Shown: positions 48,401 through 57,766, counted from the stretch's first letter. The stretch: DNA of 64,000 bases from Streptomyces sp. NBC_00525 (GCF_036346595.1 NZ_CP107834.1:4030001-4094000), one strand, 5' to 3'. Numbers and translations are program-made. The notes: a model not told the origin generated them from the letters alone.

Positions 48401-49135
48401 GTGCCCACACATTCCTTGAAAGGGCTCATCGTCCTCAGCAGCACCGAGCGTCTGCCCGGTGGCCGGTCCGCCGGGTTCTGGCTCCCGGAGGCCGCCTACC
48501 CGTGGCGGGCGCTGCTGGCCGGCGGATGGGACTTCGAGTTCACCAGCACCCGGTCCGGCCGCCCGCCCGCGGGCGGGATCGACCGGTCCGACCCGCCGCA
48601 GCGCATGTTCCTGGAGGACCCGGTCGTCCAGGAACGCCTGGAGCACACCCGGACCCCCGACCTGCTCACCCCGGAGGACTACGGCATCGTCTTCGTCGCC
48701 GGCGGGCACGGCGCGATCATCGACCTGCCCGGCGACGAACGGCTGACCGGCTTCCTCGCCGCCTACTGGGCGAGCCGGGAGACCGCCGTGATCGCGGCCG
48801 TCTGCCACGGCGTCGCCGCCCTCCTGGACGTACCGGGCCCGGACGGCGCCCCGCTCGTCGCCGGGCGCCGGATGACCGGCTTCACCCGGGACGAGGAGCG
48901 GGCGGTCGGCCTGGACCAGGTCGTGCCGTACTTCCTCGGCGACGCGCTGACCGAGCGCGGGGCGCTGTACGAGGCGGGCGAGCCGTTCCGCAGCCATGTG
49001 GTGGCCGACGGCGCGCTGCTCACCGGCCAGAATCCGGCGTCGGCCGCCGATCTGGCCCGCCGGGCGGTGGAGCTGGCCTCGGGCCGGCCGCTGCCCCGGC
49101 ACTGGCTCCGCCGCTCGGCCCCGGTCGCCCGGTAG
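48401..49135 (+). CDS. DJ-1/PfpI family protein
   Basis: 244 residues from GTG 48401, with GAGG seven bases upstream. It keeps the elbow IAAVCHGVAALLD, GFWLPEAAYPWRALL and IVFVAGGHGAIIDLP, and has the same order of motifs as the divergent neighbour. The active-site Cys is present. The two are diverged relatives, not a recent duplicate. Likely a stress or aldehyde-detoxifying enzyme. Confidence 0.85.
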   Translation: MPTHSLKGLIVLSSTERLPGGRSAGFWLPEAAYPWRALLAGGWDFEFTSTRSGRPPAGGIDRSDPPQRMFLEDPVVQERLEHTRTPDLLTPEDYGIVFVAGGHGAIIDLPGDERLTGFLAAYWASRETAVIAAVCHGVAALLDVPGPDGAPLVAGRRMTGFTRDEERAVGLDQVVPYFLGDALTERGALYEAGEPFRSHVVADGALLTGQNPASAADLARRAVELASGRPLPRHWLRRSAPVAR

Positions 49136-49421
49136 GGGCGCGGGGGTGGAACCGGCCGCTCGAACGCCACGTGAACCCCCTTCGAAATCCGGTCGAACAT
49201 GGCTCGAAAAGTCCCCGGTAATTTGTTCCGAGGGCTTTCGCGGTAGGGCGGAAAATGGCCATTCCTGAAGTCTGTGGAGGGGTTTCCGGACGCCATAGAA
49301 GATCTTATTCCGGCAAGGCTTCGCGCTATTTGCGGGGAACTGCTGACACGTGATCTTCTGAGGTTGCGTGGCACCTGCACGAAAAGCGTGCGGGGCCTGT
49401 GCAGGAATTGAGGAGAATGCT
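49136..49421 (+). other. 286-base intergenic stretch
   Basis: No gene recognised. It holds the promoter region of the ABM-domain gene, ending in GAGGAG just before 49422. The AT-rich centre (about 49185-49330) is unlike the flanking coding DNA. Confidence 0.4.
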
Positions 49422-49718
49422 ATGAGTGTTACGGTCGTGGCCCGCTGGATCGCCGGTGAGGGTCACGCTGACCGCATCGAGGAACTGCTCGCCGACATCG
49501 CCGAGAAGAGCCTCGCGGAACCCGGATGCCTGGCGTACAGCGGCTACCGGGCGGACGGCAGCGAGCGTGAGTTCGTGCTCGTCGAGGAGTACGCGGACGC
49601 CGGGGCGCTGGAGCGCCACCAGGAGTCGGACCACTACCGCGAACTGGTCCTGGGCGCGGTGGTCCCGCTGCTCACCGAGCGGCACGTGGGCCGCTACACG
49701 GCACTGCGGGCCGCCTGA
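49422..49718 (+). CDS. Antibiotic biosynthesis monooxygenase (ABM) domain protein
   Basis: 98 residues, one ferredoxin-like ABM domain: VTVVARWIAGEGHADRIEEL, then LAEPGCLAYSGYRADGSERE and FVLVEEYADAGALERHQESD. Members are small dimeric monooxygenases or quinol oxidases; many have a role in polyketide or stress metabolism. It lies at the left border of the peptide cluster, and may or may not be part of it. Confidence 0.88.
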   Translation: MSVTVVARWIAGEGHADRIEELLADIAEKSLAEPGCLAYSGYRADGSEREFVLVEEYADAGALERHQESDHYRELVLGAVVPLLTERHVGRYTALRAA

Positions 49719-49761
49719 ATCCGGCCCCGGCACGGCCGTAACGCCGGGGCTGCCGGAAATG

Positions 49762-49804
49762 TGGTTGAGGCCGCAAACAATTTGGTGGAGGCGGCAAGCG
49801 ATTT
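49762..49804. repeat. Pair of 22-base imperfect direct repeats, period 21
   Basis: The stretch from 49762 is repeated from 49783 with four mismatches (TGGTTGAGGCCGCAAAC then TGGTGGAGGCGGCAAGC). It lies in the gap between two convergent genes. The 21-base period equals two helix turns, but also seven codons, so a remnant coding repeat is possible. Confidence 0.5.
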
Positions 49805-49887
49805 GTCCGGGCGCGCGGCCTGGGTTTCCCGGTCGAGCGTTTTGCGCGGGCGGCGGCCGGGAACGCCCGCGCAAATCCCGGACCGGG

Positions 49888-50733
49888 TCAAAGGCGCCCC
49901 GCCGCGGCCGCCCGGACCGCCTTGCGGTGACACGCGCGGTAGAACGCCAGCGCAGGGGCGGACAGCCCGGAGCTGTCCGGGAAGACCGTCTCGAACTCCG
50001 GACCGCCGGCGCGTACGGCGTCCGCGTACCGACCCGACAGGCTCGCGAAATAGCCGAGGTTGCGGTCGAGCAGCGCCGGGTCCGTCGTACCGCCGTGGGA
50101 GGGAAGCACCTGCTCCGGCGCAAGCGACCGCAGGAGTTCCAGCGAGGCGACGAGCTGCGCCGCCGACGACGCGTCGCCCTCCCAGAGTTCGGGCAGCGGG
50201 TCCTCGGCGGCGTCCCCGGCCAGACACACGCGCAGTTGCGGAATCCAGACGGCGATGTGGTCCGGGGTGTGGCCGGGAGTGTGCAGCAGCTCCAGGGTCA
50301 GATCCCCGCCGTCCAGGGTCAACGAGGTGTCGAAGGTGACGGTCGGGGCGACGAGCCGCACCCGGTCGAAGCGGTCGTCCGCCGCGCGCTTGTCGCGCCA
50401 GGTGTCCCGCGCCTCCGCCGAACGGACGCGGGCGGCGGCCGAGCGGTGGCCGATGATCGGCGCCCGCCCCTCGACGGCCGCGTTCCCCCAGACGTGGTCC
50501 CAGTCGGCATGCGTGTTGACGACCAGGAGCGGCCGCCCGCCGGTCTCGTCCGCGATCAGCTCCAGGGCGCGTGCGCACAGTTCGGGCGTGGCGAGCGTGT
50601 CGACCAGGGCGACGAACCGTTCCGTGCGGACGACGAAGGCGTCCACCTCGTCCGCCACGCGCAGCGCGAAGATCCGGGGATCGACACCGGGCAGGAGGTG
50701 CCGGTGGACCTCGGGACGGGCCGGGGACGTCAT
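49888..50733 (-). CDS. Metallo-beta-lactamase-fold hydrolase
   Basis: 281 residues from ATG 50733. Metal motif NTHADWDH (His75, Asp77, Asp79, His80): an HxDxDH variant in which Asp stands in place of the second His of HxHxDH. Further ligands are seen in TPGHTPDHIAVW, CLAGDAAED and VLPSHGG. The start overlaps the stop of the dioxygenase gene (ATGA), so the two are coupled. It could deformylate N-formylkynurenine made by the dioxygenase, or process another intermediate; that is inference. Confidence 0.88.
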   Translation of the reverse strand: MTSPARPEVHRHLLPGVDPRIFALRVADEVDAFVVRTERFVALVDTLATPELCARALELIADETGGRPLLVVNTHADWDHVWGNAAVEGRAPIIGHRSAAARVRSAEARDTWRDKRAADDRFDRVRLVAPTVTFDTSLTLDGGDLTLELLHTPGHTPDHIAVWIPQLRVCLAGDAAEDPLPELWEGDASSAAQLVASLELLRSLAPEQVLPSHGGTTDPALLDRNLGYFASLSGRYADAVRAGGPEFETVFPDSSGLSAPALAFYRACHRKAVRAAAAGRL

Positions 50734-51902
50734 CCCGCGGCACCGATGCGATGGGCGCGCACCGTGTCCAGATGGCCCTTGAGGTACCGCATGAAGGGCG
50801 TACCGCCGGTGCCCACCGCGGTGGAGTTGGCGGCGGACCGCTGCGCCTGCTTGTGCACGTACATCGCCGCGTACCGCAGATGCAGCTCGCGGAAGTCGGC
50901 CATGGCCGTGACGCACGCGTCGTAGGCGTCGACCGCGCCGGCCGGCCGGTGGCGCAGCAGGAAGCCCCGCAGATCGACCCGAGGCCCCACCTTCTCGATG
51001 AACGCCCGGTGCCCCGGCGGGATGTACGCGCGCAGCGCGTGCATGTACGCGGCGAGCGGGTCGTCGTCGCCGGCCAGCCCGAGGACCTCGTCCAGGAACG
51101 GGATGATGGCACTCTGCGCACCGGTCTCACCGCCGAACCGCTGCGGTCTGCCGCCGTAGGCGTCCACCCCCTCGTAGACGATTCCGTCCGGCAGCGCCGG
51201 ATTGTTGTCCCAGCCGAAGAGGTAACTGCGTACGCGGTTGTAGTAGATGTACGGGTCGCAGCGCTCCGGCATCCGGGCGAGCGTGCCGGACATCACGCCC
51301 AGCCCCGCGGCGATCTCGCCCAGCGCCCGCGTGAGGGCGTCGCCGTCGTCGTCGAGGACGGCGTCCTGCGCGGCGATCGACGCGCGCAGCACCGGTGCCG
51401 CGGCCGCCTCGATCGCGACGTGGACGAGGACGAACCAGTCGTCGTCCATCCCGCCGAGGAAGCCCTGGAGCCGGTGGATGTTGCCGAGTTCGATGCGCGG
51501 ATCGTCGGTGAGGCGGCCCCAGTTGTGCAACTGCTGGGTGGCGTACGAGAGAACCGGCGGCCGGCCCAGCAGACCGGCCGCACAGTGCCAGGGCACCGCG
51601 ATGTTCGCCGGAACGGCACCGGCCGGTTCGTCGCCGCCGAAGATGTACGCGTGTCCGAAGTAGGACAGCAGCAGCATCGCACGTTCGCGTTCGGCCGGAT
51701 CGGTCAGCGTCGCGGGGTCGAGCGGGGCGACATCGCTCAGCAACTCCCGCGCCCGGCCCGCCGCCAGGTGCTTCGGCAGCACCGCGCCGATCTCGTCCCA
51801 CTCGGCGAAACGGCCCGGCAGCCGGGTCAGCGGAGCGGCGTCGGGCAGAAAGCCGTTGCTCTCGCTGACCCCGTACTCCCGCGGCGACACCCTGCTGCCC
51901 AT
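50730..51902 (-). CDS. Indoleamine 2,3-dioxygenase family heme enzyme
   Basis: 390 residues, near full length of the IDO family. The C-terminal pattern is complete: DPYIYYNRVRSYLFGW with Arg225, GIVYEGVDAYGG, PPGHRAFI, the heme-proximal His341 in FRELHLRYA and the loop GTGGTPFMRYL (364-374). The N-terminal half also aligns (VPANIAVPWHCAAG). Known members open the indole ring of tryptophan to N-formylkynurenine. GGGAGGA precedes the start. It sits in a peptide cluster, so the kynurenine may be a building block. Confidence 0.88.
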   Translation of the reverse strand: MGSRVSPREYGVSESNGFLPDAAPLTRLPGRFAEWDEIGAVLPKHLAAGRARELLSDVAPLDPATLTDPAERERAMLLLSYFGHAYIFGGDEPAGAVPANIAVPWHCAAGLLGRPPVLSYATQQLHNWGRLTDDPRIELGNIHRLQGFLGGMDDDWFVLVHVAIEAAAAPVLRASIAAQDAVLDDDGDALTRALGEIAAGLGVMSGTLARMPERCDPYIYYNRVRSYLFGWDNNPALPDGIVYEGVDAYGGRPQRFGGETGAQSAIIPFLDEVLGLAGDDDPLAAYMHALRAYIPPGHRAFIEKVGPRVDLRGFLLRHRPAGAVDAYDACVTAMADFRELHLRYAAMYVHKQAQRSAANSTAVGTGGTPFMRYLKGHLDTVRAHRIGAAG

Positions 51903-51974
51903 GCCGTCCTCCCACCTTCCGGGACCGGTGCCCCCACGGCCCGGTGAGCCGTCGTTCCGAAGCGCCGAACGCCG

Positions 51975-52003
51975 AAGCTACCCTCGGCATGGACCTCCAC
52001 CAA
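51975..52003 (-). promoter_or_regulatory. Promoter of the dioxygenase-hydrolase pair
   Basis: On the minus strand TTGGTG (complement of 51998-52003) and TAGCTT (51975-51980) are 17 bases apart, a good HrdB-type promoter, leaving a leader of about 60-70 bases. The divergent MocR gene starts just to the right, so its product probably controls this promoter. Confidence 0.55.
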
Positions 52004-52027
52004 TGGCCAATAGAAGGCAGATCGAAG

Positions 52028-53482
52028 ATGCCACCTGTGGAACGGCCGTTACCCGGCCCGCGGGCCAAACCCCATCTGGCCGTGCCCGTCGCCCTCGACC
52101 GCGACGGCGGCCGGCCGCTCGTGGCGCAGCTCGTCGAGGCGCTGCGTGAAGCGGTGCTTTCCGGGCTGTTGCCGGCCGGTGAACGGCTGCCCTCGACCCG
52201 TACGCTCGCCCAGGACCTGGCCGTGTCCCGCACGGTGACCGCCGAGGCGTACACCCGTCTGGAGGCCGAAGGGCTCCTGGCGAGCCGCTCCGGCTCCGGC
52301 ACCTACGTCGCGCGGCTCAACCGGGCGGCCCGGCGGACGGGCACCGCCCCGGCGGTCCCGGCCCCGGCCGCGCCCGCCCCGGCGCAGGCGCCGCGCCCCG
52401 CGTTCGCCCTGCGCACCGGCGAGACCGGGCCGGTGCACGAGGGCAGCGACGGCTGGGCCCGCGCCTGGCGGGCGACGGCCCGCACGGCGGCCCCGACCCG
52501 CTACCAGGAGGCGGCCGGGCTCCCGGACCTGCGCGCCGCGATCGCCGACCACCTGGCCCGGACCCGCGGCCTGGTCTGCGCCCCCGACGACATCGTGGTG
52601 ACCAGCGGCACGACGCAGTCCATGGACCTGGTGCTCCGTACACTGCTGCGCGCGGGCGACACCGTCGGCTGCGAGGACCCCGGCCATCCCGTGGTCCGCT
52701 CCCTCATCCGGGTCCACGGTCTCGAAGCGGCACCGGTGCCGGTCGACGACGACGGCGCACGGGTCGATGTGCTGGCCGGCCGGGCGCGGGCGCCCCGGCT
52801 GATGCACGTCACGCCCTCGCACCAGTTCCCGCTGGGGGTACGGATGGGCGTCGGCAGACGGCTCGACCTCGTCATGTGGGCGCGCGAGCACCGCTCCTGG
52901 ATCGTCGAGGACGACTACGACAGCGAGTACCGCTACAACGGGCCGCCGCTGCCGTCGCTGGCCGGACTCGACCGGGAGCGGGTCATCTACCTCGGTACCC
53001 TGTCCAAGGTCCTCACCCCGGCCCTGCGCTGCGGATACCTGGTGGCACCGGGCGGACTGCCCCGGCGCATCGCGGAGTTGAAGGACATCGTGGACGGCCC
53101 GCTGAGCTGGCCGGTGCAGCACACCGTGCTGCGGATGCTCACCACCGGCGCGCTGGAACGGCGCGTCCGCCGGACCCGGCTGCACTACGCACGCGCCAGG
53201 ACCGTACTGCGGGAGGCGCTGGAGCCGGTCGCCGACCTGGTGACGCCGACCGGTCTGGAGGCAGGGCTGCACGCCGTCCTGCTGCTGGCGGACGGCATCG
53301 ACGGCGCGCGGGTGGCGCGCCGGGCCGCCGAACTCGGCGTCGAGGTCGCCCCGTTGTCCGCGTTCCGGCACGGCCCGTCCCCCACCGAGGGGCTGGTGGT
53401 CGGGTACGGCGGCCTCACCCCGGACGATCTCGCCGAAGCGGCCGCGCTGCTCGTCCGGGCGATCGCCGAACACCGCTCGTAA
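52028..53482 (+). CDS. MocR-type regulator (GntR wHTH plus PLP aminotransferase-like domain)
   Basis: 484 residues if started at ATG 52028 (MPPVERPLPG); an ATG at 51989 is possible but lies in the divergent promoter. The wHTH covers about 20-90 (PLVAQLVEALREAVLSGLLP, LPSTRTLAQDLAVSRTVTAE). The aminotransferase domain has VTSGTTQSMDLVLRTLLRAG, EDDYDSEYRYNG and the PLP lysine in YLGTLSKVLTPALRCGYLV. MocR proteins use PLP-amino acid adducts as signals. Position suggests control of the dioxygenase genes. Confidence 0.92.
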   Translation: MPPVERPLPGPRAKPHLAVPVALDRDGGRPLVAQLVEALREAVLSGLLPAGERLPSTRTLAQDLAVSRTVTAEAYTRLEAEGLLASRSGSGTYVARLNRAARRTGTAPAVPAPAAPAPAQAPRPAFALRTGETGPVHEGSDGWARAWRATARTAAPTRYQEAAGLPDLRAAIADHLARTRGLVCAPDDIVVTSGTTQSMDLVLRTLLRAGDTVGCEDPGHPVVRSLIRVHGLEAAPVPVDDDGARVDVLAGRARAPRLMHVTPSHQFPLGVRMGVGRRLDLVMWAREHRSWIVEDDYDSEYRYNGPPLPSLAGLDRERVIYLGTLSKVLTPALRCGYLVAPGGLPRRIAELKDIVDGPLSWPVQHTVLRMLTTGALERRVRRTRLHYARARTVLREALEPVADLVTPTGLEAGLHAVLLLADGIDGARVARRAAELGVEVAPLSAFRHGPSPTEGLVVGYGGLTPDDLAEAAALLVRAIAEHRS

Positions 53483-53489
53483 CCCGGCG

Positions 53490-53523
53490 GTGTCCGTGTG
53501 CGGACTTGTCCTCACACGGACAC
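53490..53523 (+). terminator. Hairpin after the MocR gene
   Basis: GTGTCCGTGTG (53490-53500) pairs with CACACGGACAC (53513-53523) over a 12-base loop, right after the MocR stop. Probable terminator; no T-run follows. Confidence 0.55.
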
Positions 53524-53764
53524 GGAGAGTGTTGGACTGCGGCGATCGGGGTCCTCCAGACTTCCGTGCAGGGAGTTCTCTCGTATACGAGGCGAGGTCC
53601 CGTGCCGGGCACCGCCAGCCCGGAAGCGGGAGGCGCCTCAGCCCTTCGCCGGCCGACCGGGGCGCGCCGCCGTTGCCCGTCGCCCATGTCGTCGGCCCCT
53701 CCGGGGCCCTACGGAGTCCTCCGCGCCAGCGCTTCAGACCTCTTCACGACAAAGGATCGTCACC
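53524..53764 (+). other. Intergenic stretch before the hydroxylase gene
   Basis: About 240 bases without a gene. It contains CGTATACG (about 53583), a small palindrome, and ends in AAGGATCGTCACC before the GTG start. It should hold the promoter for the hydroxylase, ligase and transporter genes; none is clear enough to place. Confidence 0.4.
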
Positions 53765-54847
53765 GTGTCGAATTTGACCGTGCCCACGGCCCCCGAGCTG
53801 ACTCCGCGCGCCGCCGACGGGGTGCCGTGCCTGGAGCTCACGGACACCGAGCGGACCCGGGTCCAGGACATCGCGGATCACATGCTGGACACCGAGCCCG
53901 GCCTGCCGCTGGAGCAGCGGCTCGACCAGCTCTCCCTTCTCGCCCACGAGCTGCCGGCGCGGGTACGGGCCACCTTCGGTCAATTCCGCCTCACCGGACG
54001 CCCGTTCGGCGGCTTCGTGATATCGAACCTGCCGATCGACGAGGCCGAGGCCGGCCCCACCCCGCTCAGCTACACGGACGTGCCGGACAGCCGGGAGGCC
54101 CAGCGGGCCGCCGCGTCCCTGCTGCTGCTCGGCTCGCTCCTGGGCGACCCGGTCTCCTACCTCACCCAGCAGCGCGGCCGGATGGTCCTCGACCTCTTCC
54201 CGATCGCCGGCCACGAGAACGAGCAGCTGGGCTCCAGCTCCACGGTCAACCTGGAGTGGCACAACGAGGACGCCTTCCACCCGCTGCGCGCGGACTGGAT
54301 CATGCTCATCGGGCTGCGGAACCACGACAAGGTGCCCACCACGTTCGCCCCCGTCCAGGAGGTCGAACTCGACGACCGGACCCGCGAGGTGCTCTTCCAG
54401 GAGCGGTTCGTGATCCTGCCGGACGAGTCGCACACCGCGAGCTTCAACGCCGGCACCACCGGCGTCGAGGAGGGCGACTGGGTCGCGGAGGCGTTCCGCA
54501 AGATCGCCGAGATGAACGAGGAGCCCCGCCGCACCTCGGTGCTCTCCGGGAACCCGGACTCGCCCTTCATCTGCATCGACCCCGCGTTCATGCCGCGCGA
54601 CCTCGACCCGGAGGCGGCCGCCGCCCTGGACGCCGTCGTCAAGGGCATCGACGCCAAGCTGCGCGACGTCTCGCTCGCGCCGGGCGAGATGCTGATCGTC
54701 GACAACAAGCGGGCCGTGCACGGCCGTCGCCCGTTCGCCGCCCGCTACGACGGGACGGACCGCTGGCTGCGCCGCATCAACGTGATGGCCGACCTGCGCA
54801 AGGCGGAGGGACGCCGCTACTCCGACCACGGCCGGGCCCTGGTCTGA
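53765..54847 (+). CDS. Fe(II)/2-oxoglutarate amino-acid beta-hydroxylase (VioC/AsnO family)
   Basis: 360 residues from GTG 53765. The clavaminate-synthase-like iron motif is WHNEDAFHPLRAD (His166, Glu168), with the distal His319 in AVHGRRPF and the 2-oxoglutarate arginine near 333-337 (DRWLRRI). VioC and AsnO hydroxylate the beta carbon of free Arg or Asn; close relatives act on Lys, His or carrier-bound residues. Substrate here is open. It is first of a plus-strand unit with the ATP-grasp ligase and MFS genes. Confidence 0.9.
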   Translation: MSNLTVPTAPELTPRAADGVPCLELTDTERTRVQDIADHMLDTEPGLPLEQRLDQLSLLAHELPARVRATFGQFRLTGRPFGGFVISNLPIDEAEAGPTPLSYTDVPDSREAQRAAASLLLLGSLLGDPVSYLTQQRGRMVLDLFPIAGHENEQLGSSSTVNLEWHNEDAFHPLRADWIMLIGLRNHDKVPTTFAPVQEVELDDRTREVLFQERFVILPDESHTASFNAGTTGVEEGDWVAEAFRKIAEMNEEPRRTSVLSGNPDSPFICIDPAFMPRDLDPEAAAALDAVVKGIDAKLRDVSLAPGEMLIVDNKRAVHGRRPFAARYDGTDRWLRRINVMADLRKAEGRRYSDHGRALV

Positions 54848-54938
54848 CCGTGCTCCCGGCCGGCCGGAACCCTCCTTCCGGCCGGCCCCGCTCCGCCCGC
54901 CGACCCGCACCACGGTTCAACACGAGAAGGAACGTCAC

Positions 54939-56207
54939 ATGTCAGACTCGCTCCCCGGCACCGGTGAACGGCGTACCAGGGTCCTCATCGTCGAGCCGGT
55001 CTCCTCGGGCACCAGAATGGTCGAGGACGCCCATCGGCTCGGGTTCGAGGTCGTCGTGGCCAGCGCCGGGGTGGACGACCGCAGCTTGCCGCCCGGCTTC
55101 GAGCGGTTCGTGGACACCCTGCTCACCGTCGACACCAACGACGAACGCGCGCTGGCGGACGCCGTGACGGCCTTCCACGCCGCACACCCGCTGGACGCGC
55201 TCGTGCCGGGTGCGGAGTTCTACATCCCGGCCGTGACCCGCCTGGTGCACCGCCTCGGCCTGCCGGGCCTGCCGCTGGAAGCCGTCGACCTCGTCCGCGA
55301 CAAGGCCCTGATGCGGGAGCGGACCGCCGAGGCCGGGCTGCGGGTGCCGCGGCACGTCCGGGCCGGGACGCCGGAGGAGGTCGAGCGGGCCGCCGAGGTC
55401 ATCGGCTTCCCGTGTGTGATCAAGCCGGTCGAGTCGTCGGGCAGCATCCACGTCCGCCGCGCCGACACGGCCGGCGAACTGCGCGCGGCCTACGGGGAAC
55501 TGGCCGGGGACCGCCGGCTGGACCTGGGCTTCGCCATGGACACCCGGGTCGTCGTCGAGGAGTACGTGACCGGTCCCGAGTTCAGCGCCGACGGCTATGT
55601 GCACGACGGCGAGGTCGTGGTCCTCTCGGTGACCCGCAAACTCCTCGGCCCCGAGCCGTACTTCGTGGAGCTGGGGCACATCGTCCGGTCCGCCGTCCCG
55701 GCCCCCGTCCTGGACCGGATCACGGAGTACGTGCGGGGCGTCACCGAGGCCGTCCGCATCACCTCCGGCCCGTTCCACTGCGAACTCCGGCTGCCCGGCG
55801 ACGAACCGGTGCTGATCGAGATCGCCGCCCGGCTGCCCGGCGACCGGATCACCGAACTGGTCCAGCTCTCCACCGGGACCTCGATGTCACGGGTGATGCT
55901 CGCCGCGTACCTGGGCCGGACGCCGGAGGAACTGCGCGCGGAGGTCGGACGGCAGGTGAAGTGCGCGGGCATCCGCTACTTCACCGCCCCCGGACTGACC
56001 AGCTACACCGAGCTGAAGGGCTGGGACGAGGTCGCCGCACGCCCCGAGGTGACGGAGACCGGCGTGCTGATTGGTCCGGGCGAGGAGATCCCGCCCCCGC
56101 ACGACTTCCGCGGCCGCATCGGGTACGCGCTGTTCGCGGCCGACTCGCCGGAACAGGCGCGGGAGATCTGGCAGAGCCTCGGCGAGACGGTGGTCCCCGT
56201 CCCGTAG
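54939..56207 (+). CDS. ATP-grasp ligase (L-amino-acid ligase type)
   Basis: 422 residues with a pre-ATP-grasp fold (LIVEPVSSGTRMVEDAHRLG), FPCVIKPVESSGSIHVRRAD, EEYVTGPEFSADGYVHDG and the metal region CELRLPGDEPVLIEIAARLP. This is the layout of BacD/RizA-type ligases that join two amino acids or attach an acyl or amino acid to a peptide. GAAGGAAC precedes the ATG. Beside the hydroxylase and an exporter, it probably makes a dipeptide or an amide link of the product. Confidence 0.9.
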   Translation: MSDSLPGTGERRTRVLIVEPVSSGTRMVEDAHRLGFEVVVASAGVDDRSLPPGFERFVDTLLTVDTNDERALADAVTAFHAAHPLDALVPGAEFYIPAVTRLVHRLGLPGLPLEAVDLVRDKALMRERTAEAGLRVPRHVRAGTPEEVERAAEVIGFPCVIKPVESSGSIHVRRADTAGELRAAYGELAGDRRLDLGFAMDTRVVVEEYVTGPEFSADGYVHDGEVVVLSVTRKLLGPEPYFVELGHIVRSAVPAPVLDRITEYVRGVTEAVRITSGPFHCELRLPGDEPVLIEIAARLPGDRITELVQLSTGTSMSRVMLAAYLGRTPEELRAEVGRQVKCAGIRYFTAPGLTSYTELKGWDEVAARPEVTETGVLIGPGEEIPPPHDFRGRIGYALFAADSPEQAREIWQSLGETVVPVP

Positions 56208-56243
56208 ACGGCCCCCCGAGCCCCACTTCCTCACGGAGCCTTC

Positions 56244-57608
56244 ATGACCCCCCTCCCCTCGCGCCCGGCCGGTGCCGTGCACCGCTACTACGCGCTGCGC
56301 GCGGTCGGCTGGATGACCGACCAGCTCATCCAGTTCCTGCTTCCGGTGCTCGCCTACCAGGCCACCGGCGAACTCTCCTGGTCCGGGCTCGTCCTGGCCG
56401 CCCAGTGGGTGCCCCGGCTGCTGTCGCTGCCGGTCGCCGGGTATCTCGCCGACCGGTATCCCGAGCAGCGCATCTACCGGGCCAACGACCTCGTCCGGGT
56501 GGGGCTCGGCGTGGTGGCGGCCGTGCTCACCGTGATCCTGGAGAGCCATGCCTTCGCCGTCGTGATCGTCTTCGCCCTGCTGGCCGGGATCTGCTGCGAG
56601 CAGGTCCTCGTGGCGGGCGAGAAGCTCGCGGGCACGCTCGTGGCGCCGGAGGACATGCACCGGGCGCAGAGCGTGCTGAGCGGGATCGAGCAGGGCACGC
56701 TGCTGCTGGCTCCCGTCGTCGGCGGGGCCCTGCTGCTGACCGGCCCGCTGCCGATCGTGGTGGTGGTCGCGAGCCTGTTCGGGGTGAGCCTGCTGCTCAG
56801 CCTCGGCCTGCCGCGCGCGGAGCGGACCGCCGCGCCGGGCTCGGTCCCGGTCCCGGCCCCGGTCCTCGCCCCGGAGCCGGTTACGGGCGGGGGAAAGGGC
56901 GAGGGGAAGGGCGGGGGCAGGGGTTCCGCGGCGCGCCGGCTGCTGGGGGACTCGGTGACCGGAATCCGCAACGTGGTGCGGATTCCGGTGCTCAGGACCA
57001 TCGTCCTGGCCACCATGTGCGTCAACATCATGCTGGGCCTGATCCAGGGCGTGGCCCCCGCTCTCGCGGACCGCTACGGCCACAACGAGGGCGCGCTGGG
57101 CCTCGTGTACTCGGCCGCCGGGCTGGTGGCCATGGTGACGCTGACCGCGGCGCCCCGGCTGATCCGGCGCTTCGGCTTCCTGGCGGTGGCCGCCGTCAGC
57201 ACGGTGGTGCAGGGCGTCGTCTTCATCGCGCTGGGGCCCACCACCGGATTCCTCTTCTTCGCCGCCCTGGTCGCGGTGTTCATGGCGGGTGACAGCGTGT
57301 TCAGCGTCGTCATCCGCACGCTGCGGCTGCGGGTCGTGGTGAGCGAGGAGTTCGGGCGCACGGTCGCCGCCGTTTCCCTGCTGAACTTCCTGTCGCTGCC
57401 CCTGGCCGGTGGACTGCTCGCGGTGACCGGCCACGCGGTGCCGCTCGTGGTGCTCATCCCGGTGGTCGGCGCGGCGGCGATGGCCTGCCTCGCGGTGCTG
57501 ATGGTGCGGCTCAAGCGGTACATGGCCGCCGAGCCGGCTCTGTACGCGACCGAGCGGCCCGCCGTCGAGGCGGACGGGCCGGCTCGGGCCGCACATCCCG
57601 CCATGTGA
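56244..57608 (+). CDS. MFS transporter (probable exporter)
   Basis: 454 residues with about 12 membrane segments and a central Pro/Gly-rich cytoplasmic loop (about residues 195-230). The family's loop motif appears as GYLADRYPEQRIYR between helices 2 and 3. It resembles MFS_3/enterobactin-exporter-like permeases. It follows the ligase with a 36-base gap; it likely exports the cluster's product. Confidence 0.9.
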   Translation: MTPLPSRPAGAVHRYYALRAVGWMTDQLIQFLLPVLAYQATGELSWSGLVLAAQWVPRLLSLPVAGYLADRYPEQRIYRANDLVRVGLGVVAAVLTVILESHAFAVVIVFALLAGICCEQVLVAGEKLAGTLVAPEDMHRAQSVLSGIEQGTLLLAPVVGGALLLTGPLPIVVVVASLFGVSLLLSLGLPRAERTAAPGSVPVPAPVLAPEPVTGGGKGEGKGGGRGSAARRLLGDSVTGIRNVVRIPVLRTIVLATMCVNIMLGLIQGVAPALADRYGHNEGALGLVYSAAGLVAMVTLTAAPRLIRRFGFLAVAAVSTVVQGVVFIALGPTTGFLFFAALVAVFMAGDSVFSVVIRTLRLRVVVSEEFGRTVAAVSLLNFLSLPLAGGLLAVTGHAVPLVVLIPVVGAAAMACLAVLMVRLKRYMAAEPALYATERPAVEADGPARAAHPAM

Positions 57609-57766
57609 GTTCATAGGTTGTTTTGGTTGCGAAATTATGTACCGATCCTCGAATATGGATGCGGCGTGACCGGAGCCGTGTTCAAGCGATTACTCTGCGT
57701 CACTCTCGCTGCGGCGTGCGGACGCCGGGCGATCTTCGTCGACCACGAAGTGGGGGAATGGCTCAA

